Part shown: piece after piece, positions 7,200 to 16,002 of the stretch
How the letters are laid out: every line of letters starts with the position of its first letter
Numbering within the stretch: the first letter of the stretch is position 1
Assembly (NCBI GenBank): GCA_963665705.1
Contig: OY762448.1
Span: 1,922,001-1,986,000 of the forward strand
DNA from: Saccharicrinis sp963665705
GTDB lineage: Bacteria; Bacteroidota; Bacteroidia; Bacteroidales; Marinilabiliaceae
DNA: 64,000 nucleotides
Direction: 5' to 3'
Made by a program: the position numbers and the translations under genes
The notes under the pieces: generated by a model
Seen by the model: the letters and a program-made list of their open reading frames with translations, nothing else
What the model was told of the DNA's origin: nothing
The model's database searches: none

Positions 7200-8918
7200 T
7201 TAGGCGAGGTGATTGATATCGTATTTTTTAATTTTCTGATAGAGTGTATTTCTTCCTATTCCTAATACTTTTGCAACTTTTGTCATGTTACCTGCATGTT
7301 TTTTTAAAGCCATAAAAATATGTCTTTTCTCAATGTCTTGTAGCGTCATATCGGGTATTGATTCAATATTAACTGGATTTTTCCCATTCGAATGCGTATT
7401 CTCTTTTTCATATTTTAATTTCTGAAAACTATCAAGAGAAATTTTACCATTAAAATTAACTAACTGTTCAATGTAATTTTCAAGTTCTCTCACATTTCCA
7501 GGCCACTCATAATCTAATAATTGTTGTAAATCGGAATACCCCATGTGTGGTATGTCTTTTTGTAGTTTAAGGCTTTTTTGATTTAGAAAGTACTTGATTA
7601 AAGATGGGATATCTCCTTTACGTTCTCTCAAGGAGGGTATGTATAATGGAATGACACTAATTCGATAGTATAAATCCATTCTGAAATTACCATTTTCTAC
7701 TTCATCCTGTAAGTTTTTATTGGTAGCAGCAATAATTCTTACATCAACAGGTATAACCTTATCACCACCAACCCTGGTAATACTGCTTTCCTGAATAGCA
7801 CGTAACAATTTTACTTGCATATCAGGTTTCATATCTCCAATTTCATCTAAAAAAAGTGTTCCATTATTAGCTAATTCAAATTTGCCAGGATGTCCTCCTT
7901 TTTTAGCACCGGTAAAAGCTCCATGGTCGTACCCAAATAATTCACTTTCAATTAAATTTTCAGAAATAGCAGCACAGTTAATGGCTACAAAAGCACCATT
8001 TTTTCTATTGCTGGCATTGTGAATACTTTGTGCGAATATTTCTTTACCTGTTCCACTTTCACCTTCAATTAAAATAGTAGAGGGGCTGTTGGCAATTGTT
8101 TCAGCATAATCAATGGCTTGCCTCATTATTTTGCTCTTTCCTATAATGTCATCAAAAGTATATCTGGCTTCCATACCTGTGTATTTGTTTACTAGTTGAT
8201 ACACTTTTTCTATAGAGCGAAAAGCTAAAACAAAACCAATTTTATTTCCATCAGCATCATTTATGGATGAGCAATTTAAATTAAATTTTAATGACTCAGA
8301 AGGTGTGGAAATAATAGTTTCTTTGTTTGAAAAATCATTTCCAGAACTTACCGTTTTAATAATATCGCTCCAATTTGGTATCAGTTTTTTGATTGAATAA
8401 TCCAATAAATTGGTTCTTCTGATATCTAAAATGCGACAGCAATGATCATTTGCATAAATTATTTTACCCGTAGAATTTGTAGATAATACAGCAAAGTTAA
8501 CAGCATTCATTATAGCAAAGGTAAAATGCTCTGTTTTATCAATTTGGTTTTGACGCTTAATATCCTGAAATGATTGAGTTATTATTTCCTTAAGTAAGTA
8601 AATATAACTTTCAGCAGTATTACTTTCTCCATTAATTAAGATTCCCAGATGATAGTTTAAATCACCCAAAATTACGTAGGGAGAGTAGAAGAATGCAATC
8701 TCTGGTTTATTGTTACAAATATTTTTAATATCATTTATGGTGTTACACACTGTAGTATCAAAAAGTATATTTCTCTCATCATAAGAATGTTGAATTATTA
8801 CTTTTTCGTTTTCATCAAAAACATAAATGACAAAAGGCTCTTTAATTAATTCACTTACATGTTGTGAAATAATATGGTTGATATGATTTATAATATTGTG
8901 AGCGTTTAGTGTAAACAT
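7200..8918 (-). CDS. Sigma-54-dependent transcriptional activator with PAS domain
   Basis: A 572-residue enhancer-binding protein. The N-terminal 130 residues are a sensory region of unknown type and residues 135-240 are PAS-like. The AAA+ domain has Walker A GESGTGKE (286-293), the sigma-54 contact loop GAFTGA (333-338) and Walker B FLDEIGDM (357-363). The C-terminus is a Fis-type helix-turn-helix (NMTKVAKVLGIGRNTLYQKI). It sits directly upstream of the hydrogenase operon on the same strand, with a sigma-54 promoter and palindromic sites between them, so control of that operon is the simplest reading. There is no receiver domain, so the signal probably enters through the N-terminal/PAS region. 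Confidence 0.9.
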   Translation of the reverse strand: MFTLNAHNIINHINHIISQHVSELIKEPFVIYVFDENEKVIIQHSYDERNILFDTTVCNTINDIKNICNNKPEIAFFYSPYVILGDLNYHLGILINGESNTAESYIYLLKEIITQSFQDIKRQNQIDKTEHFTFAIMNAVNFAVLSTNSTGKIIYANDHCCRILDIRRTNLLDYSIKKLIPNWSDIIKTVSSGNDFSNKETIISTPSESLKFNLNCSSINDADGNKIGFVLAFRSIEKVYQLVNKYTGMEARYTFDDIIGKSKIMRQAIDYAETIANSPSTILIEGESGTGKEIFAQSIHNASNRKNGAFVAINCAAISENLIESELFGYDHGAFTGAKKGGHPGKFELANNGTLFLDEIGDMKPDMQVKLLRAIQESSITRVGGDKVIPVDVRIIAATNKNLQDEVENGNFRMDLYYRISVIPLYIPSLRERKGDIPSLIKYFLNQKSLKLQKDIPHMGYSDLQQLLDYEWPGNVRELENYIEQLVNFNGKISLDSFQKLKYEKENTHSNGKNPVNIESIPDMTLQDIEKRHIFMALKKHAGNMTKVAKVLGIGRNTLYQKIKKYDINHLA

Positions 8919-9036
8919 TTAAATTTATTTTGAAGCTATTATGCAAAGCTAAATATTTTAAAGCAACAGATGAAGTAATAATAAATTTTAGTAGGTTTAT
9001 TCAAATTTTAAAAAAAACATATTTAACACTATTATT

Positions 9037-9957
9037 ATGAGAAAGATTCAAATTCTAATATTATTGTTTTTGGTTTCGTTTTCGTGTTTTGCCAAAAAAA
9101 CAAATTTAAGATTGAACCTAAAAAACGGTCAGGAATATCTTCAAAATATGGACTCTAAAGTTAGTATTGAACAAAATGTAAATGGCATGACCATTAACAT
9201 TACAATGAACATCAAGGGTATAATGTCTTATACTGTAGATAAAGATAATGGAGATTCGTATGATTTATCTGTAAAATACAATAGCCTCAATATGAAGATG
9301 CAAATGCCTCAGGGAGCGATGGAGTTTAGTTCTGAAAAGGAAGATACGAATGATATTTTTTCAACCATATTAGGGGAAATGGTTGGTAAAACATTTTTTA
9401 TTACCATGCTTAAAAATGGTAAAATTACAGAAGTTCGCAATACAGATGTTTTATTTGAGTCGATTTATAATAAAATACCAAATGCACCTGAAAGTCAGGT
9501 AAAGCAAGTTGAAAAGCAGTTAAAAGATGCCTATGGAGAAAAAGCATTAAAAGGAAATTTAGAAATGGTTACCTCTATTTTTCCGGATGAGCCAGTTGCT
9601 ATAGGTGATACCTGGAATGTCAGTACTAATATGGAATCAGGATTTTCTGCCTTAATGACTTCAACATATAAATATATAGAAGAAGGCTCTGATTTTTATT
9701 TAATTGGAGGAGATTCTGAAATACAAACTGAAGATAAAGATGCATATGTTGAAAATAATGGCATGCAGATGAAGTATAAATTAAATGGAACATTAGTTTC
9801 TAAAATTAAGATTAATAAAGAAAGTGGTTGGATTGTAGAAGCAAATATTACTCAGGAATTAAAGGGTACTACAGAGATTAAAGGGAATGCGCAAATGCCA
9901 GATGGTATGTCTATTCCTATGGTTATGAAAAATGATATGACTATAACAGGTCAGTAA
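9037..9957 (+). CDS. DUF6263-like secreted protein
   Basis: A 306-residue protein with an N-terminal signal sequence (MRKIQILILLFLVSFSCFA). The body is rich in beta strands and reads LRLNLKNGQEYLQNM near the start and PDEPVAIGDTWNV in the middle, the pattern I associate with DUF6263 proteins of Bacteroidota. The function is unknown. The gene stands alone: it diverges from the sigma-54 activator gene and is followed by a strong terminator. Confidence 0.6.
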   Translation: MRKIQILILLFLVSFSCFAKKTNLRLNLKNGQEYLQNMDSKVSIEQNVNGMTINITMNIKGIMSYTVDKDNGDSYDLSVKYNSLNMKMQMPQGAMEFSSEKEDTNDIFSTILGEMVGKTFFITMLKNGKITEVRNTDVLFESIYNKIPNAPESQVKQVEKQLKDAYGEKALKGNLEMVTSIFPDEPVAIGDTWNVSTNMESGFSALMTSTYKYIEEGSDFYLIGGDSEIQTEDKDAYVENNGMQMKYKLNGTLVSKIKINKESGWIVEANITQELKGTTEIKGNAQMPDGMSIPMVMKNDMTITGQ

Positions 9958-9990
9958 TTAATATATCATTATTTATGATTTAATGGTAGA

Positions 9991-10020
9991 AGCTGTATCA
10001 ATTATGATGCAGCTTTTTTT
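9991..10020 (+). terminator. Rho-independent terminator
   Basis: Stem AGCTGTATCA / TGATGCAGCT (one G-T pair) with loop ATTA, followed by seven T residues. It ends the DUF6263-like transcript. Confidence 0.8.
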
Positions 10021-10045
10021 GTTATTGGGCGATAATATCTAACAT

Positions 10046-10069
10046 AAATTCGCCCTGTTGGGCGAATTT
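10046..10069. repeat. Short perfect hairpin
   Basis: Perfect 10-bp stem AAATTCGCCC / GGGCGAATTT with loop TGTT, about 25 bp after the previous terminator. There is no T-tract on either side. It could be a second terminator or a small REP-like element. The rest of 10070-10194 shows nothing that I can name. Confidence 0.5.
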
Positions 10070-10194
10070 ACACAAGTTTAAATATTTGTTTTTTTTAAGT
10101 TGTGACTTTGTAAGTATCATAAATAGAGTGTTCTACGAGGTGTTGCATTGGTTGGGTTGCTTTTTGGTACATAGCTTGACTATTAAAATGGCAT

Positions 10195-10211
10195 AACTGA
10201 ATAGTTCAGTT
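10195..10211. promoter_or_regulatory. Operator-like palindrome before the TonB-like gene
   Basis: Seven-base arms AACTGAA / TTCAGTT around TAG, 25 bp upstream of the ATG at 10236. It may be a repressor site. Seen in sequence only. Confidence 0.25.
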
Positions 10212-10235
10212 GTATAACCATAAAAAATTTGAGTT

Positions 10236-10916
10236 ATGGAAGTAAAAAAATCAAAAAAAGTAGACCTTGAGCGGAAACGTAATATGTTTTTGCAAATAGG
10301 TTTTGTAATGGCTTTAGGGGTTTCATTGGTTGCTTTTGAATGGAAAACAACTACAAACTCAATTAAAACATTTGTTCAAAATGATTTACCAATTGAAGAT
10401 TTGGAATTACCTCCAATTATCATTGAAAAAGAGCCGGAACAAGCCAAGCCCATTCCTCCTAAAATTTCAGTTGAAGAATTAATTATTGTTGAGGATGATA
10501 CTCCCATTGAAGATGATTTGGATTTTACAACAGAATCTGATGAGGATTTAACTTTAGCATTAGAAGATATCTCTTTAGAAGATGATGGTAGTGATGAAGC
10601 TATTCCATTTGTAATTTTAGAGGATAAACCAGAGTTTCCCGGAGGAGAGAAGGCTTTGTTAAAGTACTTAGCACATTCGGTTAAATATCCTGCAATAGCT
10701 CAGGAGAATGGAATTTATGGTAAAGTTTACTTAAGTTTTGTAATAGGAAAAACAGGTGCAGTTAGAGATGTGAAAATTTTAAGAGGTGTGGATCCTTCAC
10801 TGGATAGAGAAGCTGTTCGTGTTGTTTCTTCAATGCCAGATTGGAAACCAGGTAAACAAAGAAATAAGTTTGTTTCTGTATCTTATCAAGTGCCTATTAA
10901 TTTTAGATTACAATAA
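10236..10916 (+). CDS. TonB-like energy transducer
   Basis: A 226-residue protein built like TonB: a basic cytoplasmic start (MEVKKSKKVDLERKRN), one transmembrane helix (about residues 18-35), a long acidic and proline-bearing linker (to about 130) and a C-terminal domain with EFPGGEKALLKYL, YGKVYLSFVIGKTGAV and the final VSYQVPINFRLQ. The family links the proton-motive force to outer-membrane receptors, although Bacteroidota carry many paralogues with other tasks. No ExbB/ExbD genes are nearby. A terminator-like hairpin follows. Confidence 0.8.
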   Translation: MEVKKSKKVDLERKRNMFLQIGFVMALGVSLVAFEWKTTTNSIKTFVQNDLPIEDLELPPIIIEKEPEQAKPIPPKISVEELIIVEDDTPIEDDLDFTTESDEDLTLALEDISLEDDGSDEAIPFVILEDKPEFPGGEKALLKYLAHSVKYPAIAQENGIYGKVYLSFVIGKTGAVRDVKILRGVDPSLDREAVRVVSSMPDWKPGKQRNKFVSVSYQVPINFRLQ

Positions 10917-10979
10917 TAATAAGTTGATACTATAACTTGCTAAGTTATTCTTAATAAATAAGTTAATAATGAAATAATT

Positions 10980-11010
10980 AACTACCCCGTTTTCCCTTTT
11001 CGGGGTAGTT
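10980..11010. terminator. GC-rich terminator-like hairpin
   Basis: Perfect 10-bp stem AACTACCCCG / CGGGGTAGTT with an 11-base T/C-rich loop. It lies between the TonB-like gene and the DUF4837 gene. It lacks a clear T-tract but is placed where the upstream transcript should end. Confidence 0.55.
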
Positions 11011-11036
11011 GAGTGTAATTTCTTAAGCTAAAAAAT

Positions 11037-12056
11037 ATGAAATCTTTATTTTATAATATTCAGAATAGTAATAAATTAAAAAATATATTATTTATTGCTC
11101 TTATAGGCATGTTATTTATTGCAGCATGTAAAACTCATAGTAGCGATAGTAAGATTCGATCCATTGGAGCACCTGGAGAATTGCTGATTGTTTTAGATCC
11201 GTCTTTTGATAATTCAGCGATAAAACAAACTGTTATCGATTTTGCTACACAAGAATTTCCATGTATTCCTCAGCCTGAACCCACTTTTAAAATTACGACT
11301 ATTAATCCGGGTGATTTTGAAGGTCATTTTAAATCTTATCGTAATATTTTGATTTTAAATCATAGTTTATTACAAAAGGAGCAAGTTAAATATAAAACAA
11401 ATGTTTGGGCAAGTAATCAGCAAGTAGTAGAGGTGCGTTTTTCCAGTACTGAAAAATTTGTAAAAATATTTGATGGAAATCAACAGCACATATTTAATCA
11501 CTTGTATTATGGAGATATAAAAACAATAGCTCATGCAAACCAGAAAGGGGCTGATGCAGCTTCTGCACGTTTTATTAAAGAAAAATATAATTTAGATATC
11601 ACCATACCTCAAGGTTATCGTTTGGTAAAAGATACTTTGGGTTTTACATGGTTTCGTTTTGATAAATTAGAAACCATACAGTCAGTTATTTTTCAAGAGT
11701 TTGATTTAGATAGTATTGAATCGTTAAATACAGAAGACTTAATAGCACTTAGAAATTATGTTTCAAAAAAGTTTGTTCCGGGTCCAAATTTAAATTCGTA
11801 TATGACAACAGAAAATCGCTTACCTGTTCTTACAAAAAGAATTATAAATGAGGAAATGGATATTATTGAATTGAGAGGATTGTGGAAAGTTAATGGTTTC
11901 TTTATGGGAGGACCTTTTGTAAACTATTTTATTAAAGATAAATCTCGTCATAAATTAATAATGGTTGAAGGTTTTGTTTATGCACCTAAAAAGCAAAATA
12001 AATCTTTTTACGTTCGTCAGGTAGAATCTATCCTGCAATCGTTAAAGTTTAGTTAA
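11037..12056 (+). CDS. DUF4837 family lipoprotein
   Basis: A 339-residue lipoprotein. The signal sequence ends in the lipobox IAAC at about residue 31. The mature part starts with SIGAPGELLIVLD and includes IPQPEPTFKITTINPGDF and the near-terminal GFVYAPKKQNKSFYVRQVE, the layout of DUF4837 proteins conserved in Bacteroidota. The function is unknown; it probably sits in the periplasm or outer membrane. It is a single gene with hairpin-flanked boundaries. Confidence 0.75.
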   Translation: MKSLFYNIQNSNKLKNILFIALIGMLFIAACKTHSSDSKIRSIGAPGELLIVLDPSFDNSAIKQTVIDFATQEFPCIPQPEPTFKITTINPGDFEGHFKSYRNILILNHSLLQKEQVKYKTNVWASNQQVVEVRFSSTEKFVKIFDGNQQHIFNHLYYGDIKTIAHANQKGADAASARFIKEKYNLDITIPQGYRLVKDTLGFTWFRFDKLETIQSVIFQEFDLDSIESLNTEDLIALRNYVSKKFVPGPNLNSYMTTENRLPVLTKRIINEEMDIIELRGLWKVNGFFMGGPFVNYFIKDKSRHKLIMVEGFVYAPKKQNKSFYVRQVESILQSLKFS

Positions 12057-12149
12057 AACACTATGGCTTAACATTTTTTTTAAAACAATAAATTAACTCT
12101 TTGAATAATAATTGCTTTATTTGTCTATTATAAAATAGGAAAGTTTATT

Positions 12150-13172
12150 ATGTTGCGACAGGTATTGATTATTGCATTTATTGTTTTTAGTGTAGTTGGT
12201 AAGTTAGATTCTCAAACCAAGGATTTAGAAACAATAATATCAAGGGGGATAGGAGAGTATGAGATTGGAAACTATGAAGAGGCACTGAATTTTTTCAAAC
12301 AAGCATATAAATATGATAAAACTTCGGATATTGCATGTTATGAGTTAGCATTAGCTTACTTAGCTTTAAATGATAATGTAAATGCTGCTATGTATAGTGG
12401 TAAGATTTTAACTCGTAAGGGAGCGGAATATAAGGAAGATGCATATCTTATTAATGGATCTGCATGGGATAATTTAGGAAGAGAGCATCGGGCTCGAAAA
12501 ATATATAAGGAAGGAATAAAAAAATACCCGGGAAATTATTTGTTAAGATATAATATGGCCTTATCATTATTTAATAGTAAGCAATATGATGAGGCGCAGG
12601 AATATGCAATATCAGCAGTAGAGATACAACCAGATCATGGAAGTAGTCATTTATTACTGGCATATATAATGTTTGATAAAGGTCAGCGTGTTAAAAGTAT
12701 GCTTCCTCTTTATTATTTTTTATTAATAGAACAAGATAGTGATAGAAGCACAACTGCATATGATTTGCTAACTTCGTTATGGAATCAAGGCATTACCTTA
12801 CAGGGGCGAAAAGAAATAAGGTTAGTAAATGCTGGTTATAAATACAGTGACTTTGGGTCTGCCGAACTTGCAATTAGTTTGATGAAGGCAGCTGAGGAAA
12901 GTAATGATGATATAGAGTTACAGAATGAGTTGATCAATTTTGCCAAAAATAATGATTCTTTATTTAAACTTTTATCGGAATCAGCAATAGATAAGGAAGG
13001 TTTTTGGTGGGAGTTTTATGTGGATTTTTTTACTAAAATTGAAGAAAATAACCTGGCTGAACCGTTTAGTTATTTTATAAGTAGCTGTAAACATAACCAG
13101 GATGTATTAATGTGGCTTTCTGATCACCATAAAGAATTTCAGAGGTTTACAGCCTGGATGGAAGTGTATTAG
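12150..13172 (+). CDS. TPR-repeat secreted protein
   Basis: A 340-residue protein with a signal peptide (to about residue 22). Residues 30-190 hold about four tetratricopeptide repeats, e.g. GEYEIGNYEEALNFFKQAYK and LLRYNMALSLFNSKQYDEAQ. The second half has no motif that I recognise. TPR domains mediate protein-protein contact, so a scaffold role at the envelope is likely. It is separated by about 100 bp from each neighbour. Confidence 0.7.
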   Translation: MLRQVLIIAFIVFSVVGKLDSQTKDLETIISRGIGEYEIGNYEEALNFFKQAYKYDKTSDIACYELALAYLALNDNVNAAMYSGKILTRKGAEYKEDAYLINGSAWDNLGREHRARKIYKEGIKKYPGNYLLRYNMALSLFNSKQYDEAQEYAISAVEIQPDHGSSHLLLAYIMFDKGQRVKSMLPLYYFLLIEQDSDRSTTAYDLLTSLWNQGITLQGRKEIRLVNAGYKYSDFGSAELAISLMKAAEESNDDIELQNELINFAKNNDSLFKLLSESAIDKEGFWWEFYVDFFTKIEENNLAEPFSYFISSCKHNQDVLMWLSDHHKEFQRFTAWMEVY

Positions 13173-13286
13173 TAAATGAAACTAATATATTTGTCAATTT
13201 TGTGAGTCTTTTTTGAATCAAAAATTAATCTTTTACGTAACCATAATCGAAAGAAGAAGATTATTAACTATTAAAGAATATAAGTT

Positions 13287-13478
13287 ATGTCAAAGATTAG
13301 AACAAAGCATTTTCAATATACAGGACTAGATGATTTTGATAAAGTCATTGATCAACAAATTAATGATTATATTCTAGAAAAAAATATAGATTCAGATAAA
13401 TTAATTGATGTTAAGTATTCTGCTCATTCAAGTCAAGGTGTAAATACTTATTCTGCATTACTTATTTTTAAAGAATAG
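13287..13478 (+). CDS. Small conserved-type protein, 63 residues
   Basis: A short soluble protein (MSKIRTKHFQYTGLDDFDKV...) with a predicted helix followed by a beta hairpin ending NTYSALLIFKE. The ending resembles the small Cse60-like family, but the match is weak. A real gene is likely: the start codon is well placed, coding character is clear and a strong terminator follows 25 bp after the stop. The function is unknown. Confidence 0.55.
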   Translation: MSKIRTKHFQYTGLDDFDKVIDQQINDYILEKNIDSDKLIDVKYSAHSSQGVNTYSALLIFKE

Positions 13479-13502
13479 GCAATAGTAAAAAAATAAAGAA
13501 AA

Positions 13503-13537
13503 GGTTGTGTTATTTGTTTATAACACAGCCTTTTTTT
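13503..13537 (+). terminator. Rho-independent terminator
   Basis: Stem GGTTGTGTTAT / ATAACACAGCC with loop TTGTTT, followed by a run of seven T residues. It ends the small-protein transcript ahead of the B12 riboswitch. Confidence 0.85.
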
Positions 13538-13579
13538 ATGTACTTTTGTAAGCTCTTATGGTAATATAATAAGTATTGA

Positions 13580-13614
13580 TAATCTGAGTTCAATATATAA
13601 TTACGAATTCAGGT
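13580..13614. repeat. Degenerate copy of the 2037/30756 inverted-repeat family
   Basis: TAATCTGAGTTCAATATATA at the left and GAATTCAGGTA at the right resemble the two ends of the element at 30756-31012, with almost no interior. It lies directly before the cobalamin riboswitch. It may be a decayed remnant. Confidence 0.4.
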
Positions 13615-13620
13615 AGCTTA

Positions 13621-13795
13621 TGAATAGGGAATCCTGTAACTTATTAAATTAAGGAGTCAGGAACTGTACCCGCAGCCGTATTCTACCTATATAAAGGTGA
13701 GATTGATACCACTGTTTTAAAAATGGGAAGGTACTCATAAAGAAAGTCGGAAAACCTGCCATGAGATAAAGTTTCATTATCCTTTCGGGAGGTAA
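13621..13795 (+). ncRNA. Cobalamin (B12) riboswitch
   Basis: The hallmark blocks occur in order: GGGAATCCTGTAA, then GAACTGTACCCGCAGCCGTA, then ACCACTG...TGGGAAGG, then AAGTCGGAAAACCTGCC. This is the conserved core of the AdoCbl/B12 riboswitch class. Downstream, CCTTTCGGGAGG can form a small hairpin that hides the GGGAGG ribosome-binding site ahead of the ATG at 13801, so control is probably at translation. It governs the btuF-btuC-btuD operon: high cobalamin should reduce uptake. Confidence 0.9.
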
Positions 13796-13800
13796 AAGTT

Positions 13801-14937
13801 ATGATGAGTAAATACATTTTTATAATTATTATTGCTACTGGAATTGTTATTTCCTGTGGACAAAAAAAATCTGGAGAAAGTTCAAAAACTGAAATAATCA
13901 CACCAGATTCAGTTTATAATCCTATTTATGCCAATCGATTTTGCATCAAATACTTCCAAAATTATAAGCAAATCGAAGTTCTTCATCCATGGGATTCTAC
14001 AGCAGCACCATTAAAAATTGTATTATCTACAGATACTATTTTTCTTAAAAATAATCTGAGTGCTATAAAACTTCCGATTAAAAGATGGGTTTCTGTTGCG
14101 TCTACTCAAGTATGTTATGCTAATGAACTGAATGAGTTAGAGTCATTAGTAGGTATGGCAGAACCTGAGTATGTTTCAAATCAATTTGTTCAGTATGGGA
14201 TAAAAAATGGTTCAATAAGAAATATCGGAACTGCTTTTGCTCCGGATATGGAAGTTGTGTTATCATTAAATCCTGATATGATGATGGTTTCTCCATTTAA
14301 AGATGATTACTATGGTCCTTTACGAGAGGCTGGAATAAAAGTAGTTACCAATAGCAGTTATCTTGAGAATACACCATTGGGTAGAGTGGAGTGGTTGGTA
14401 TATTTTGCGGCCTTCTTTAATAAAGAAAAAGAAGCTATTGATAAATTAAATCAGATTGCATCTAAATATAAACAAGTAAAATCAGTAGCAAATAAGGCAT
14501 CTGAGCATCCAACTGTGTTTTCAGGAAAAGTATTTCAAGGCGTGTGGTATGCACCTGCAGCACAAAGTTATAAAGCTAATTTTTTTAAGGATGCTGGAGT
14601 TGATTATGTTTTTAAAGATAGAAGTGGAGTGGGGGCATTAACATATGATTATGAGACTGTTTATGAAGCTGCCGGAAATTGTGATTTCTGGTCTGTATTA
14701 GTGAATTATCCGGAGAAATATAGTTATAGTGCTTTGAAAAAAGAAGATGCAAGGTATGTTGATTTTAAAGCTTTCAAAGATAAAAATATCATCTTTTCCA
14801 ATACAAATACGTCAAAATACTATGAAGAGGGATTATTACGACCAGATTTAGTTTTATCTGATTTTGTTAAATTATTTCATCCTGAATTATTAGAGAATTA
14901 TGAACCTGTATTTTATAAAAAGTTGATTAAAGAATAG
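13801..14937 (+). CDS. btuF: Cobalamin ABC transporter substrate-binding lipoprotein
   Basis: A 378-residue periplasmic-binding lipoprotein (lipobox ISCG at about residue 19). The PF01497-type fold is visible: VSVASTQVCYANELNELESL near residue 100 and PDMEVVLSLNPDMMMVSPF near 155. First gene of a three-gene ABC importer directly after a B12 riboswitch, so the ligand is a cobamide or cobinamide. It has a clear GGGAGG ribosome-binding site, unusual for this genome and part of the riboswitch switch. Either of two adjacent ATG codons (13801, 13804) may start. The permease gene starts 4 bp after the stop. Confidence 0.88.
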   Translation: MMSKYIFIIIIATGIVISCGQKKSGESSKTEIITPDSVYNPIYANRFCIKYFQNYKQIEVLHPWDSTAAPLKIVLSTDTIFLKNNLSAIKLPIKRWVSVASTQVCYANELNELESLVGMAEPEYVSNQFVQYGIKNGSIRNIGTAFAPDMEVVLSLNPDMMMVSPFKDDYYGPLREAGIKVVTNSSYLENTPLGRVEWLVYFAAFFNKEKEAIDKLNQIASKYKQVKSVANKASEHPTVFSGKVFQGVWYAPAAQSYKANFFKDAGVDYVFKDRSGVGALTYDYETVYEAAGNCDFWSVLVNYPEKYSYSALKKEDARYVDFKAFKDKNIIFSNTNTSKYYEEGLLRPDLVLSDFVKLFHPELLENYEPVFYKKLIKE

Positions 14938-14941
14938 ATGA

Positions 14942-15988
14942 ATGCAGGGAGAAAGTGCTAAAAGCAGAAAAAAGTTGGCTTTTGTTGGTTTAGGAATATT
15001 ACTGTTGATTTTATTGTTTCTGAATATTTCATTAGGATCAGTATATATTCCTGTGGATGTAATTATTAAATGGATTGTAGGGCAGGGGACTGATAATGAA
15101 ATATGGGGTAATATCCTACTTAAATCCAGATTTCCACAAACAATAACTGCATTATTATCAGGTGCAGCTTTAGCTGTTGGTGGATTACAAATGCAAACAT
15201 TATTCAGAAATCCTCTGGCCGGACCATCTATATTGGGTATTAGTTCTGGCGCAGGGTTAGGAGTTGCCATTGTTGTATTATCATTTGGTATATTTGGAGG
15301 ATTATCATCTTTAATTGCTAGTTCAATAGGAGTTTTAACCATCTCCTTTGCCGCATTTTTAGGTGCTTTTGCCGTATTGTTTATGGTACTGTTTTTAGCC
15401 AGGAAACTAAAAAATAATGCCATGCTTTTAATTGTTGGAATTATGGTGGGGTATGCTTCTAGTGCCATAGTTGGTTTGCTACAGTTTTTTAGTGCTAAAG
15501 AGGATATTAAAAGTTATGTTGTTTGGGAGTTAGGTTCATTTAATAATGTTTCTTGGGATAAACATTTAATCTTTATTCCATTATTAATTTGGGGGCTTGT
15601 AGCCTCATTATTTTTAATTAAATCTTTAAATGTATTGTTGTTAGGTGAAAATTATGCATCTAACCTTGGATTGAATATCAAACGCTCCAGATTAGGGATA
15701 TTAGTTGTCACTGGTATTTTAACCGCTACTGTTACCGCATTTTGTGGCCCGATTGCATTTTTAGGTTTGGCTGTTCCTCATTTATGTAAAGGTTTGTTTA
15801 AAACTGCAGATCATTCTGTTTTGATACCTGCCGTAATGGTGTTAGGAGCTTCATTGGCATTGTTTTGTAATGTAATAGCTCGATTGCCTGGTTTTGATGG
15901 TGCATTGCCTATAAATGCTGTAACATCGTTAATTGGAGCACCTATTGTAGTTTCTGTAATATTAAAAAGAAGAAAATTATCTCAATAA
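14942..15988 (+). CDS. btuC: Cobalamin ABC transporter permease (FecCD/BtuC type)
   Basis: A 348-residue integral membrane protein with about ten hydrophobic segments. FecCD family motifs are present: LKSRFPQTITALLSGAALAV, MQTLFRNPLAGPSILGISSG, and FCGPIAFLGLAVPHLCKGL near residue 260. It forms the channel for the BtuF-bound substrate and pairs with the ATPase gene that starts 14 bp downstream. It is in the riboswitch-controlled operon. Confidence 0.92.
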   Translation: MQGESAKSRKKLAFVGLGILLLILLFLNISLGSVYIPVDVIIKWIVGQGTDNEIWGNILLKSRFPQTITALLSGAALAVGGLQMQTLFRNPLAGPSILGISSGAGLGVAIVVLSFGIFGGLSSLIASSIGVLTISFAAFLGAFAVLFMVLFLARKLKNNAMLLIVGIMVGYASSAIVGLLQFFSAKEDIKSYVVWELGSFNNVSWDKHLIFIPLLIWGLVASLFLIKSLNVLLLGENYASNLGLNIKRSRLGILVVTGILTATVTAFCGPIAFLGLAVPHLCKGLFKTADHSVLIPAVMVLGASLALFCNVIARLPGFDGALPINAVTSLIGAPIVVSVILKRRKLSQ

Positions 15989-16002
15989 AAGTTGGGTTAT
16001 AA

